Shown here: positions 11,545 through 24,127 of the stretch, piece after piece | Numbering within the stretch: position 1 is the stretch's first letter | Layout: every line of letters begins with the position of its first letter | NCBI GenBank assembly: GCA_037952775.1 | Contig: JBANAY010000003.1 | Span: forward strand, 20,646,001 to 20,710,000 | Reading direction: 5' to 3' | Length of the DNA stretch: 64,000 nt | Source: Clonostachys chloroleuca | Lineage: Eukaryota > Ascomycota > Sordariomycetes > Hypocreales > Bionectriaceae | Notes under the pieces: generated by a model | Told to the model about the DNA's origin: nothing | What the model saw: only the letters and a program-made list of their open reading frames with translations | Databases searched by the model: none | Program-made: the position numbers and the translations under genes

Positions 11545-14500
11545 CTACTCGTCGTTCCAAAATTCGGGCTCGCCGTATGGATTCCACTCCTGACCCGGAT
11601 AGCTTGTTGCAGTCATCTTGGGCGGCTCACCCTCCGGCTCGTAGAAGATCTTCTCCTCTTGCTCGTTGAGTCTGAGGGTTCTCATGCGGGCATCTGCCGT
11701 GTCGGCCAACTCCACGGTGAATCCTCGGCTGGCTTCGCCTGACTCTGGAGACGATGACTTGGGCTGCGTTGCTGGAGGTGCCGCCTTTGTCTGTGTCACA
11801 GGGGATGCTGCCTTGGCTTGGCTTACAGAAGATGCCGCTGCCTTGGCTTGGGCGATGGGAGAGGCTGCCTTGGCCTGAGCGACAGGTGAGGCTGCTTTGG
11901 CCTGAGCGACGGGAGAGGCTGCCTTAGCCTGGGCGACAGGGGAAGCTGGCTTTGCCTGGATCGCAGAGACAGCCTTTACCTGAGCCGCAGGTGAGACCGG
12001 CTTCGGCTGGGCTAAAGGAGGTACAGTCTTTGCCTGGGGTACAGGAGATGTAGCTTTTGGCTGGGCTACAGAAGGTCCTGCCCTGGCCAGGGGGTCAGGG
12101 CTTGCTGCCTTTGATTTACGCTCCGCGGGTGACTTCGCAGGCACCTTGGGCTTGCTGGGGGTCTCCGGGCCACTGGTAGCCGGCTTACCATTGCCCTGCT
12201 TGATCTTGGGGGTAGCGTCGTAGAGGTCATCGTTGCTATCCCGAGCCGTAACTCGCTTGGTGTCCTGCGATGACTCCGCAGCCAACTTTGATCCTGCTCT
12301 CGATCTCGTGCTAGGGTTCGACACATCAATGCTTCGAGCGCGCGAAGAACCACTGATGCTTCCAGGGCCGCCCTTAATAGTGTCGTTGCTGATGGAATTA
12401 GTTGGTGATACCACCTTGATAACCTCCATTCTCTGCGCGACACGCTCCTGACCATGGCCTTCCGATGAGGCAGAGCTGTTTTCTCTGGATACCTCGGATG
12501 AAGTCAAGTTGTGGTTGCTGACTTTGAGGTGCAGTGCGTTTGGCTTGTGGAGTTCGCGGTCAACCGATCTGTCCTTGGGACTATAGATGCCCATCACTCC
12601 CGACTCGTTGCTTCGTGCTCCTTCCGATGCAATGCTGTTTCCACGTAGAATGTTTGGCCTGTTTCCATTAGCCGAGGATTCGTTAATCTGTGTAGGGCCG
12701 GTCGGCTGAGACAGCTGTGAACCGTTCTGCGTCGAACCTGCGCCCTGGATGGGTAACACGAACTCATCTTGGGAAGCAGGTGTGGGTAGAACACCAGCAA
12801 CATTGATTTCGTGTGAGCGGTCGGGGTGCTGCACGATCTGCTGCACGATCTGTGGAGGCCGGACGCCTCGCAACGCGTCCGGATTCCTGTCGTCTTCCGG
12901 ATTCAGTGCTTCACGTGAGGCTTGGGCTCCAGGGGGGCCGATACGATGCTTGGTGCATGTGACTCCGCAACAGAACCATTGCGGACCATGGTGTAGGGCT
13001 CATGCTGTCCATCCGGTTGAGGGCCTTGCTGGGATCCTGGTGGCAGAGGGGATTGTGGCATCTGTCCCTGCGGTGACTGTCCGTAGTAAGCTTGCTGTGG
13101 TGCTCCATACGGATATGGCTGTCCTGGATGCTGCTGTTGTCCCTGTGGATATCCGTGTGGCTGAGGGCCCACGCGGTAGGCCGTAGGCACAATGCCTCCC
13201 TCACCATGGACCGCAGTGTAGCCCTTGGGAATTGGAACCGAGCCGTACTGAGGCTCTGGGGCCTTCGTCAGCATCTGCTGCATTCGAGAAGGCTGCTGTG
13301 GGCGACCATCTCCGTTGACGGGCTGACCTCGGCCAAGAGCTCCAAGAGCCTGTGGGTTGTCCCAGTGGCTTGGTGGAGGGCCTTGACCTTGTTGGTTAAC
13401 GGGAACAGCGCCAGTAGGAATCTGGCCTGGACGAGCAACCACCGTGTACATAGGTCTCCCAGATCCTGGCAGTTGTTGCTGCGGACTGAGTGGGCCCCGA
13501 AGCGGCCCATTCTGCTGTCCCATGTTCTCTTCCTCAATTCCCTTGATAGGGCCTGGCGCCTTTGAGCCTCGCTTGAGGACGCTAAATAGCTTACCGCCCC
13601 CTGAGGACTTTTCCTTTTCCGCCTTGGGTTGGGTGAGTCCGCTTGAGACCCTCTCTCTCAAAGCCTTCCATCCCGATTTTTGCGGATCCGCTCGAGCCGC
13701 AGATATGCTGTCACGGCCAGTAGCATCGCCCTGGTTTTGCATCGAGGAGATAACAGACATGGCGGATGGCTGAGGAGAGGGGTATCTTCGGCTTGCGGGC
13801 CCGATGGAATGAATGGAAGGTTCCGAGACCATACCTTGAGGGGGGAGGATCCAGGAGCCCCCGGCAGTGGCTTGACCTGCTGGAGCGTCTTGTCTTCCGG
13901 TAGCGGGACCTCGGTGGAGGAACCCCAGCCCGAGGGACCGGCAGCACTTACAGGCGGCTCGGACACTGAATCTGGGGTTGCTGGTCTAGGGGCGGTTACA
14001 GTCGCCGATGCAGGGCCTGGAATTGGCACTGGATTGGGCACTGGCTTTCGGGCCAAAATGCCCTGGTTTGCTCGGTCATCACTTGGTCGACGGAGACCCG
14101 CTGGTGGCTTCGCATCGGAGGCCAAGAACGCAGGCAATGCTCCTGAGTGAGGAGTAGGCTGTCGCCTGGCGGGGCCGTAGGCACCTTCATTGGGAGGGAT
14201 GCCATTTGTAGCAAACGGTCCCTTGTGTCCTGGGTGGTTGAGATCTTGTGTCTCGCCAGCACTGCCAATGGGCCGCGTAGAATAATCAGACGGCTCTGAG
14301 TGATCTTGCTTGGGACCTGTGGGTCCGGAGCCTCTCTGAGATGGACCAGACGTTCTCGCGGTGGTGAGGCTTGGGCTGGTTGATGCTCTATGTCCAACCA
14401 GATGATCCTCCTCGTCGGATTCCACTGAAGACGTCTCAAGGTCCAAGCGAGACTGGGACTGAGCCTGAGCCAAGGGCGACGGTCGCACTTGCTGCTGGCC

Positions 14501-16850
14501 TTGTGATATAGGCCTACCACCCATACGCGGGCCATTCTGGTTTACATCCCGTCGGTGTCGGGATCCATTGGGCCCGTGTGAGAGTTACTTGGTGCGAACA
14601 GAGGAGGTGGTCTCAAGGCTGCGGATAAGGGTGGTGTCTCAGGACGGCCGTTGGCACCATTCTCGTCTGGCTTCAGCTGCGCAGACGCCTTCCCCCGTAA
14701 GGAGCTGAACATTCCCGACATCGATCCACGACGCGGTCGGCTTTCCTGCTCGTGCTCAGGAATTGATGGTGGCGGCTGCGGGACCGGTGCGGCGGCTGTC
14801 GAACCAGTCCTTGGCCTGGGATAAAAGCCACCACCATTCGGAGAGGACGGCTCACTTGGCAGGTTGTCATTGCTTCCAACTACAGTCATCGGTTGGCCAT
14901 GGAAGGGACGGCTTGGTTGTTGCGAGTTGTCCTTTCCTTGTCGCTTGAGCTTCCCTGCCAGTCCGCTGAAGCCACCAGCAAAGTATTTGCTCTTCAGGGT
15001 TGAGCCATTGCTATTCACACTGCTGGTTGCAGTACTCTCATTAACCGAACCCAGCGTCGTCGACTTCGCCAGTCCACTCTTAAACCGCCCTGACTGTGTG
15101 ATCTTCCCGAAAAGAGACTTCTTCTTTTCAGAGTGGGTCGAAGGGGCCTTGTGAGAATTGGTCGGGCTTCCCGGTCGTTGATACCGCATGTCATCCATGG
15201 ACGAGCGATTGCCGACGGCGGTACCCGTCAAGACGCTTGTCCTCTTCCTCCTTGGTTGCGGCGGGTTTTCCAGCGAAATCTCTGAATCATCGTCGTCATC
15301 GTCGTGCATGTGGGGCTCAGTGGAATGAGGCCTATGATGATCAGGTACCAGACCTCGACTGTCTCTTTGCGGCAATTGGTTAATTCGATTGCTAATATTC
15401 TTGAGCAGGCTCATCCTTGATCGGCCATCGTCATCCATCTTAGGGCTATTGTTCTTAATGGCTCCAGCCCACGATTGCGGCGGTCGGTCTTGCTGTCGAT
15501 CGTTACTATCCATCGAGAAGCGAGAAACCTGCTGGTCGGAGTGGGTGCTGGTCTGGCCAGTTGAGCCGGCACGACCTCTGGTGGTCGGAGACTGGGGCAC
15601 GTTAGGAAACAAGTCAGGATGACGCGCAGCAGCGGACGGTGGGTTGCTGGGCCGAGTGGCGCGAGTAGGTGATTGTAAAGGCGGATGACCCGACGGACGA
15701 TATGTCGATTGGATTGGGGAGACGGGTGTAGCAGCGCTCATGCCTGTGTCCTTTGCAAAACCCGAAGGATTACCAAAGGTCTGACCAGGGTCGTTTTGCT
15801 CAGCCCCTGTCTCCTTTTCAAGGCCAAAATTAGCAGGTTGTTGGGGAGAGGTGTTGCTGTTGGTTCCAGCACGTTTCCTGGCAACCGGGACCAAGGGCGC
15901 CTGCAGGTTGCTCGTTTGCATCGCCCAACCACTTGGGGCCGCGGCAAACTGGGTTGGGGGCGCCACGAATTGAGGTTGCTGTCCAAACTGCGGCGGAACC
16001 TGTGGAACTTCTGGGATCTCGTTGCCAGCGTTGGCTGCGACCGTGTCAATCTGCAAGGAATGGCTGGCAGAGGAGGAACGGTGGGAATTATGCTGCGAGT
16101 CTCGGTTCGAGTCCTTCAACCCCAACGATGTCCGTCTCGTCCGGCTGCTGTCGGCACCAACAAGCGTAACCTCACTGTTCTGCCCAATGGAGATGTTTGT
16201 ACCGTTCTCGAGAGGTGCCGCAACGTCACTACCGAGGAGTGCGTGGTCGGGAATGTCGGCGCTTGGACTGAGAGATGGGACCGGCGGGATATCACTATCA
16301 TCGATCATGCCAGCCGAGGTGGCCTCTCTGAGACTGATACCAAAGGTAGATCCGCGCCTGATGGGGGGAGGCCTTTGAAGGAACCAGTCCGTTTAACCTG
16401 CTCGACAGGGCTGTTCAACTCCTCTTGCGGTGACTGGGGCGGCGACGACTCGTGATGCTGCTGTTGGTGATGAGCGTACTCCTCCTGCTGGGATTGAGGG
16501 TGCTGCGCTGGGTATTGCTGCGGCTGGTATTGTTGAGGAGGGGGCGGCTGGTATTGTTGCTGCGGGTATGTAGGCTGGTATTGTTGTCCCTGCTGCTGTC
16601 CCTGCTGCTGTTGCTGCTGCTGCTGCTGGGGCGGATATTGCGGTCGTTGGTACTGGTGAGGTGGTGGGTATTGTTGTTGCGGGTATGACGGCCGGTAGAC
16701 TGGCTGCTGCTGCTGCTGGGCAGGCGGCTGGTACTGCTGTCGATGCTGCGTTGGCGACGGGGGAGAGGCTTGTCTGGTGCCCTCAAAGGCAGACATAGTA
16801 ATTGTCGTGGGCTGCCGGCTAGAAGCAGCCTTCGATTTCTGTTTGCCCAT
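11545..16850 (-). CDS. Giant low-complexity Q/P/S-rich protein, unknown function (four frame breaks)
   Basis: I do not recognise a functional family. Five abutting open segments on the minus strand (16850-16305, 16308-14542, 14524-13658, 13832-12903, 12873-11545) join into one intronless frame of about 1,769 aa. Each junction needs a single inserted base, at 16363-16368, about 14570-14575, 13840-13845 and 12932-12937. Each repaired junction gives smooth sequence, for example GLPPIRRGSTFGISLREATS and ALNPEDDRNPDALRGVRPP. The protein is probably mostly disordered. It has a Gln/Pro/Tyr-rich N-terminus (residues ~20-150, PQQQYPPP-like), Ser-rich stretches, small basic patches (FGKITQSGRFKSGLAK, GLAGKLKRQGK, GKLFSVLKRGSK), a second Gln/Pro/Gly-rich part, a 9-residue Ala/Lys/Pro repeat near the C-terminus, and an acidic aromatic end (GQEWNPYGEPEFWNDE). 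Start at 16850 is the first ATG of the frame. A scaffold role is only a guess. Confidence 0.75.
11750..12075 (-). repeat. 27-bp minisatellite encoding a 9-residue repeat
   Basis: About twelve imperfect units of a nine-residue motif, consensus AQAKAASPV, run in tandem near the C-terminus of the giant low-complexity protein. The central units are nearly identical in DNA and the outer ones have diverged, as in a repeat that expands and contracts in its middle. Confidence 0.85.
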
Positions 16851-18710
16851 GTCAGACAGCTCGCTCGAGTCGCGAGGGCTCGAGGACCCGGGTTGGAATG
16901 GGGATTGAGGGTGGCTGTGATGGAGAGGGATGGGTGAAGGAGGAAATTGGGAGCGGGTGAATTTTTTGTGGTGACCGGTAGGCAGTAATCAAAGCAATCG
17001 CAGGAAGATGGAGGTGCTCTCACGTTGTCGGCCGCGAATAGCTCAAATGGTCAGAGCTCTGCTCACGGCATACGGGGTCAGGGTCAGGGCTGGAGGGGAT
17101 CGGTCCATCAGTTGAGCGCTCAACAGCGACTGGTCTGGCGCATCGCCTAAAATCTCAGCACGTAGACGATTAGGTTAGTCTGCTGTTGGCGTGTGTCGGG
17201 AGCGAGCGAAGGCAGTCTGGATCTAGCAGCAGAAGTGGGATTGGCCGGAGAGGCGCAGCGCTGGCTGGAGCAAGGCGACACAGCGAGGCGATGGGTGCTG
17301 TGCACTGTGGGCTGGAAAGATGGAAAGACCCGACGCTACGCACCTGCAGTCAATTACATTACCCACCACGGAAAGCAGATGGAAGGGACCACAGTCCGTC
17401 CACTCAGCTGCTGTTGGGTCGGCGTGCTGAAGGAATCAGCCAGCTGGAGCCGCGGTGGAGAGCTGCGCCAGTGGGAGGCTCTGTGACTGGCGGGCGCGCT
17501 GAAGGAGCTGGCTCTGGTGGAGGCCGCTGCTGGGGGTGGGGCCAGCCCGTTCGTCGCGCTGCTCTTTTGGCTCTGGCGCTGATGGGCCTGTTCTGTCTCT
17601 GGCCCAAACGGTTGTGGCGCCGCTCCATCGCTTGCCATAGTTGCGCCTTACGGGACGTCTCCAGCCTCCAGCTGAAAGGAGGCCGCCCCACGGCCTCGGC
17701 GATCACCAGGTGCTATCACTCTCGCTTCCGCGGCCTCAATCTCAATCTCGGTCGCTACCCCTACGTATCCCTATCCCATCCGTCCATCTCCATCGCATAC
17801 ATAGTACATAGTACCATTCCGTCCCATCTCATCCCGGTGCAAACTCTGTGCAGAAGAGTGGTCCACTGGGATGACATGCAATCCGCGCATCATCACGTCG
17901 GATGGTACCTATTCATCATTACACATACACACATAACCTTGGTCCCAGTCGATCCATTGGCTGGGGTGTAGCTATGTATGGATGGCCCAGGTGGGTTTGT
18001 GCAGTCATTACCGCGTCCCGGGTACATCTCAACGTCGTAATTATGGTCCTGTACGTGTGCGTGCATGAGGCCGAGGCAAGGGTAACCAGGAAAATCAAGC
18101 GCACAGTGGTGTGAGCGGCCCTCGCATCTGCATCTGAGTGGTGACGACAAGCCTTCCACGGGCTCGACGCGGCAGGGGTCCGGGCTGGAGGGAAATTGTG
18201 GCATTAAATTCCTCATGTATGTGTCCCCGTCCGCGTGTCTCATCATAATGTAAGCCAAGAAAATTTGAGATTATGAGGTTCATGCCCCACAATCCCAGTT
18301 AATAAACACGAAGCTTGAAAGATTCCATCCCACTCCTTCAGTCCTTCTAATAAGCCCACATCTCGCCTCTCTCTCGCTGTATCTCACGATGTTGTACATA
18401 ATAAGAGGGGCGGGTCCTAGTGATGCTAAGAAAAGAAAAGCCCAGCAGACGAAAAACGCAGTAGGTAATAGAGAAGGGGACCCAAATAAGCAGACATAAA
18501 CACCATCCCAGATGAGGCAAGATGAACGCAAAAACATAAGATAGTTCGGGGCAGCCAACCAGCCAATCAAATTAGGCAATCAACCGCAGATCTTTATACA
18601 CCACTTCAATCTGTCTGTGGCTATCACCATCAACTAACCAACAGACAGATCAGAACGATAGGGGTAAGGAAGCAGCAAAAGAGGGAATCAGAGAGCGTAA
18701 AAGATGGCGC
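16851..18710. other. Intergenic region upstream of the giant protein gene
   Basis: No coding region is supported. It contains the 5' flank of the gene starting at 16850 and the 3' flank of the gene ending at 18711. A long plus-strand open frame around 17186-17971 shows no family resemblance and shares the GC-rich composition of the region. The right part (18250-18700) is A/T-richer, as expected for a 3' UTR. Confidence 0.5.
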
Positions 18711-20926
18711 TCAGTGCGTCTTCTTGTCACCGGTTCCACGCAGTTTACTCCTGCCCTTGCTGAACAGGCCTTTGCCCATCTTGCCCGCCGATTGCATGAA
18801 CTCCTTGCTCTTGTGGCCAATTTGGTTGCCTCCATGACCAAAGGCACTTTCAGCGGCAGCCTGTGCCTGTTCTCCAAACCCTGCAAGCCTTGCTCGTGCC
18901 AGTTTGGCACCTGCTCCAGACTCCTGTGACGAACCCATTGTCCCTTGTCCCGTAGAACCATGTGTTGTAGTCGTGTGCAGCGATGGGCCGCCGGCCATAA
19001 AACAAGTCGCGTTGGCATGTTCCGGACGCACTGTCATCAGGGCCGCCATCCAACCGTTGAGGCCCGAGTCTGTCATGGCGATGTCAAGCCTCGTTGTCTG
19101 GAACTTGCTCAACCGATCCCCTGGAGATGTATTCATGATCTCCTTCAGGGACATCACATCCTTCTCTCTAGGAACCTCGAATGTCGCCGAGTGAGCATCA
19201 TTGGTAGTTGGAGATGGAGGGAGAACTTCCTTTTCAAGAGATTGTGCTGTCGGGATAGGGAAAGGAGCATTTGTAGTATTGTGACGATCTGAGCCAGGCG
19301 AACCTCGACCATTATTAAAATCCGGGGGCCCCGATGGGCCTAGTAGATCGGGCGAGCCTGACCCAGGAACCATGATAATGGTTGGAGATATTGGCAGATC
19401 CGGGGAATTGCTGATACTTTCCTTTCTCTCCACTGGGATCAGCGCTGAGTCTGCACTGGGTGGTGTCGCCTTGACATCTGGACCGTCCACCGGAGCTGGT
19501 GGCGGCCCAGGTGCGGGCTGCTCAACCTTTTCCCAAGAGAATCTGTTGCGTAGAAGATGATCAGGAGAAGTTGGCCCTTTGCCCGATTCCAACTGTTTTG
19601 AGTCCACCTGGGGGGACTGTTGGCGAGAAGGTCTGTCAAAGGATGTAGGCCCAGCAGTGACAGGGGGTTGTGCTGGTGCAGCCGGCTGCTTGGAGCTCTC
19701 GCCCCAATATTCACCACGGTTGTTGAGAAAGTCTTCAACCTCAGATTTTCCTGCAACCTCCTGTGGTCCAATGTTAGCCGGAGGGCTCGGAGTCGTCGTA
19801 GGTATCCCGCCGGGAGTTAACGATCGCATAATCTCGTCACTCAGTGCATCGCTCTTCTTTATAGGGGAGGAATCCCCGCTACCCGTACTGCCATACAGTG
19901 ACGGCAGCTCCACCGTCGATGATGGAGGGGGAGGGAGGTGCGGAGCATTTGGTGGCCCTTCGGGCGCCTTTGGGCTCGAGGGGACCGCCAATGGAGGAGG
20001 GCGAGCATTGAATGTAATATTAGGAGTGCTGTTCATAGACGAGGGGTTCGACACCTTTCCACTATCAATAGACCGTGTTTCTGCCACCCAGCCCCCAGAT
20101 AATCCTGGCCGTTGCGGGTTTGGAGCAACGACACTTGAGGGCGCTTCAGGAACATCGTCCATCCGTGGAGCTGGGGGGCCAACAGGCTTGTCCCTTTGTA
20201 CACCATTCTCTGGATTCTGCTTCTTCAAGCTACCGGAAGTGCCTGAAAACATGTCTGAGCCGAATGTCGACATTCGTGCGACATTGGGAAGCTTGGGAGA
20301 GTCATCCTTGTCCGCTCCTGTGTCCTCCGGTCCCTGCTCAAATGACAGCTTCCGCGGCTCCGGTGCAGGCGGGCTGTTCTGGATCTTTTGGTCTGGAGAA
20401 CGGCGCGAATCGTCCGATGGACTCTTGCTGATTGGCGGCCGGGTTTCGGCGATAGATGAGACCGGGAAGGACGGCACTGGGGGTTGAGAGTCGATTGGGG
20501 GATGGGTCGGCGTGGAAATGGTCTCCTGTGTAGGTTGGTTTGCAGAGGGGATGGGGAAAGTCGGGCGCCTAAGGGCAGGTATTCGAGTTTCGGATGGCAA
20601 CCTGCTATTGCTCAGAGGAGGAGGTCCACGAGGCATTGGCGGCTCGTCGTCGGGCGACTCGGGCTCATCATCGTCGGAAGCTCCCCAGTCGTCGCCGTCG
20701 TAGTTGACCGTCTTCGCTTCAACCCATTTCCTCGTCTTGGTCCTGTTGACATTGACCTTATACGCACTAAAAGGCCGGGCGTTAGTCCACTTGCAAAAGG
20801 GTGTATGTATGTTGCAAAACGGGGAGAAGCGAGTGATCCCGCGATTGACTTGGAGAGTCGCCGGAAGTGGCATCATACATACCTAGACTGCCCAGAGCGT
20901 CCGCCTTGGCCACTAGATTTGTCCAT
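18711..20926 (-). CDS. Uncharacterised Pro/Ser-rich protein with conserved N-terminal motif
   Basis: No function recognised. Two exons: a 44-nt first exon (20926-20883, MDKSSGQGGRSGQS) and a second from 20766 to 18711, giving 699 aa. The 116-nt intron has a GTATGT donor, a GACTAAC branch site and a TTTTAG acceptor. Immediately after the junction comes a distinctive block (NVNRTKTRKWVEAKTVNYD, then GDDWGASDDDEPESPDDEP), a basic segment followed by an acidic one with a buried Trp-Gly. The middle is disordered and proline-rich, with short ordered motifs (RNRFSWEKVE, SLKEIMNTSPGDRLSKFQ, LNGWMAALMTVRPEH). The C-terminus is basic and glycine-rich (GKGLFSKGRSKLRG). Architecture suggests a cytoplasmic adaptor with peptide motifs, but this is inference. 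The start is supported by the good frame and splice signals. Confidence 0.8.
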
Positions 20927-22483
20927 AACTTCTAAATTTTCCAAACCGGAACTCCAAGTTCACATTTCTCCCCTGCGCCGCAGTCGCAATCTCCAGATGT
21001 GAGCGCCTTGCTTGAGCTCGGGATAAGCCAGGTCTTGTACCGTAAATAAATGGGATGATTGGGCGTCAAACCAGAAGAAATATCGCTTGCCGAGGAAGTA
21101 TGATGACAGAATGGGATAAATATACTGTAATGGAGCAGTGCAAAGAGAAGAGAAAACAGCAAAATACAAGGGCAAGTTGGGCGACAAAAGGTGCCTGAGG
21201 GGTTCTGGCGGACTGATGACGAGGTTGTAATTTCCAGGGCTACAGAAGTCAACTAAAGTGCCTCCAACCACGCTCCAACCACGCAGCCTGATCCACGTGC
21301 GCCACCGGTGGGAAAACCATGCGAGCTCGATGTGAGGCGGTACCAGCCACAGTTGCATACGTATGCGCTACCAACAGCTCCCTCCATTCCACCCCTTTCC
21401 CTTGCCCTGTGGAGGATGGGCTAAAATAGCATCCCGTCTATTGTTATAACCTGCATGTTGGTGCAGAATACCTCCTCTTCAGGGCATGTCTGCTCGCCCG
21501 TGTACACCAGTGCATAGTTTCGCGAATCGCGGCAATAGTATCTGCTGTTCATGGCTGGGCGCTTACTTCGCATCAGAGCACGATATCAATTACCATGATT
21601 GGACTATACATGAAACCTGCGGCGGGGGACATACGCCTCGGCACAAGAGCCTATCGCTTCGTCGCATTGATCCAAACCGGGACATTTCCAACCCACATCC
21701 TTGAAGTTGAAGAATATCGGAAGTGCCAACCGAAACCTACCGATTGAGAATTCCTAGATTGGGAGTATTTGTTTGTTTGGTCGTCGACGTCGACTAGACA
21801 CCAGTCGCATGCATTTAGTACATGTCGAGGAACGTATGGCGGCCTATCCTTCAAGAAGGATGCTGAAGCCAGTAGATGATCGACCTGGCACAACGCCTTT
21901 GTTCAACGTCGACCTATTCAACGTCGATCTACCATACAAGTGGTTATGGTTTACCCAGATCACTAGACATTAGTACGTAATTGTGTGCGTACGGTGCAGG
22001 GTGGCTGAGACTTGCTGCTTGCAGTCGCTTAGTCATCGTTCCTGTCCAATGGCGCTAAGCCAGATCGTCTTTCCTCGCTGCCTCACCTCTCATTGGCTGA
22101 GCCGCCGGACTTCAGCACTCGCGCCCGCCACGACTCCCATAACTACGCCTTCACCAGGCAATCAAGCCATCACTCATTCCCTTCATCTTTACCGCCGCCT
22201 CCCCTCGCGCAGCCACCAGTCGATTTCATAACTTAATTATTAACAGTACAAATTCTCATATCTTCTGTTCTCGCCCATTTCGACCCCTTGAGGCCATTAC
22301 TGGCTCCACTCGCCCCTGACCCCTCGGTGTCGCGAAATCTAAAACGGACAACGTAAAACTCATCTCCCCCGTCACAGCCGACCCCGAGTTCGAGTCGTCG
22401 CAAACACGCTCCCTCTCCATTTTCCTTTCGCATTCTATAATCTACGCATAGACCCGCGCTGGACGCGATCTTTGTTGCCCACA
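20927..22483. other. Divergent promoter region
   Basis: Lies between the head-to-head genes at 20926 (minus) and 22484 (plus, Sed5). No open frame of note. It contains a 12-bp palindrome GTCGACGTCGAC at 21783-21794 and a two-copy tandem repeat at 21902-21931 carrying related ACGTCGA cores. Confidence 0.6.
21902..21931 (+). repeat. 15-bp tandem repeat, two copies
   Basis: TTCAACGTCGACCTA is followed directly by TTCAACGTCGATCTA, one mismatch. It lies in the divergent promoter between the uncharacterised minus-strand gene and the Sed5 gene. Confidence 0.85.
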
Positions 22484-23580
22484 ATGGCCGTCGCATCTAT
22501 TCAAGACCGCACATCCGAGTTCCGATCAGTCCTCGCGCAGGCCCAGCGTCGCCAGAACCTGAACAAGGCCACCTCGCAAAAGAGATCCCTTCTCACCGAC
22601 TCCCAAAAGGCCACTGCAAACGGAGATGGCCGACCACGACGATCAGATTTCGCCAGGAAGGCAGCGGAGATAGGACGAGGCATCTCCGCGACAATGGGGA
22701 AGTTGGAGAAACTGGCTCAGCGTAAGTTGGGGAAACCAGGCACGTTTTTTATTTGACGGATGGTACTGACCAGAACTAGTCGCGAAGCGCCGAACACTCT
22801 TCGATGACAGACCAGTGGAAATCAACGAGCTCACCTTTGTTATCAAGCAAGACCTGTCATCGCTCAACCAGCAAATCGGCGACTTGCAATCCCTCTCGAA
22901 GCAGCAGCGGCCCAGCGGCGATCAGGAAGGCGAGCACAACAAGAATGTTGTATACCTACTACAGGGGAAGTTGACTGACGTATCTGTCAACTTCAAGGAC
23001 GTCCTGGAGGAGCGCACAAAGAATATTCAGGCTTCCCGGTCGCGCACAGAAAACTTCATCTCCTCTGTATCGCAACACACCATACCCTCGATGTCACACC
23101 AGCCAGGGTCTCCGCTATATGGAACGCCGAATCGAGCTTCTCCTGCCCCAGCCCAAGACACCCTGTCTCTCAACCCCGTGGGCGATCAGCAGATGCTCAT
23201 GATGGAGGAGGCTCAGCCTGCCAATTCCTATATCCAGCAACGTGGTGAAGCCATTGAGGCGATCGAGAAGACCATTAGCGAGCTTGGTAGCATTTTCGGA
23301 CAGCTTGCGACCATGGTCTCAGAGCAAAGCGAGATGATTCAAAGAATCGATGCCAACACGGAAGATGTGGTGGACAACGTGGACGGCGCCCAGCGAGAGC
23401 TCCTGAAATATTGGTCTCGTGTCTCCAGTAACCGATGGCTTATTGCCAAGATGTTTGGCGTGTTGATGATTTTCTTTTTGTGAGTACAGCCCGTTCGAAA
23501 ACTTGTTGGCGCGCATCGCAATACGTGGAATATTTTTCTGACTCAAATAACGTAGGTTATGGGTGCTTGTCTCTGGTTAG
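22484..23580 (+). CDS. sed5: Sed5/syntaxin-5 family Golgi t-SNARE
   Basis: Qa-SNARE of the cis-Golgi, required for ER-to-Golgi and intra-Golgi vesicle fusion. Three exons, 22484-22721, 22780-23479 and 23556-23580, encode 320 aa, a normal length. The N-terminus (SIQDRTSEFRSVLAQAQRR) is the typical Sed5 start that binds the Sly1 SM protein. The Habc-type region includes LAKRRTLFDDRPVEINELTF and VVYLLQGKLTDVSVNFKDVL. The SNARE helix runs through AIEAIEKTISELGSIFGQLA to DANTEDVVDNVDGAQRELLK. A single C-terminal membrane anchor (WLIAKMFGVLMIFFLLWVLV) closes the protein. The last exon supplies only the final eight codons including stop; its junction restores the LLWVLVSG end and so is well supported. 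Confidence 0.95.
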
Positions 23581-24127
23581 ACGGGGAGTTTACATGAACC
23601 ACGGGTTGGCGGGACGGTACGCGGATTTGAATTTTTGGGTGTTAATTTTTGAAGCCATATATTATACAGCCGGGTTGGCATCTTGGACTGTTTGGAGAAC
23701 TCGTATTCTTGCTCTCTGCGGTGACCTATCAGGCAGAGAGCTGTGTCTCATTCATGAGCTAAGTGACTTCCACGACAGGAACATAGAAAAGGCATACCTA
23801 CTTTAATATTATTCTCATCGAGCAGCCAATGACTTGTTCGTCTTGGACACTGCCGCTTTCTTTTTTTCAAGACACTCGCGCCTCCTAGAGCACCCGATCC
23901 ACTGTGTACGGTACCTATGCCAACCTTCCACATCGCCGGTGCCTCCCATATACCCAATTCTCATCGCCCTAGTGATGCATAGCGGCCAATTTGAACCCTT
24001 TGATTCCCCGTGACCTGTGAAACTGGGACCATCACACATGACGAAATACGGACGGCAGTAGAGCACAGAGCCCCACCAGGTTACACTTGGTCGCAGCTCG
24101 AGGCTAATTCGCCCTGACTCGGCCCAT

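Noticed and set aside
17039..17057. tRNA-like D-arm sequence TAGCTCAAATGGTCAGAGC
   Set aside because: The following bases form no anticodon stem and there is no GTTCRANNC T-arm; no acceptor pairing. Coincidence or a relic at most.
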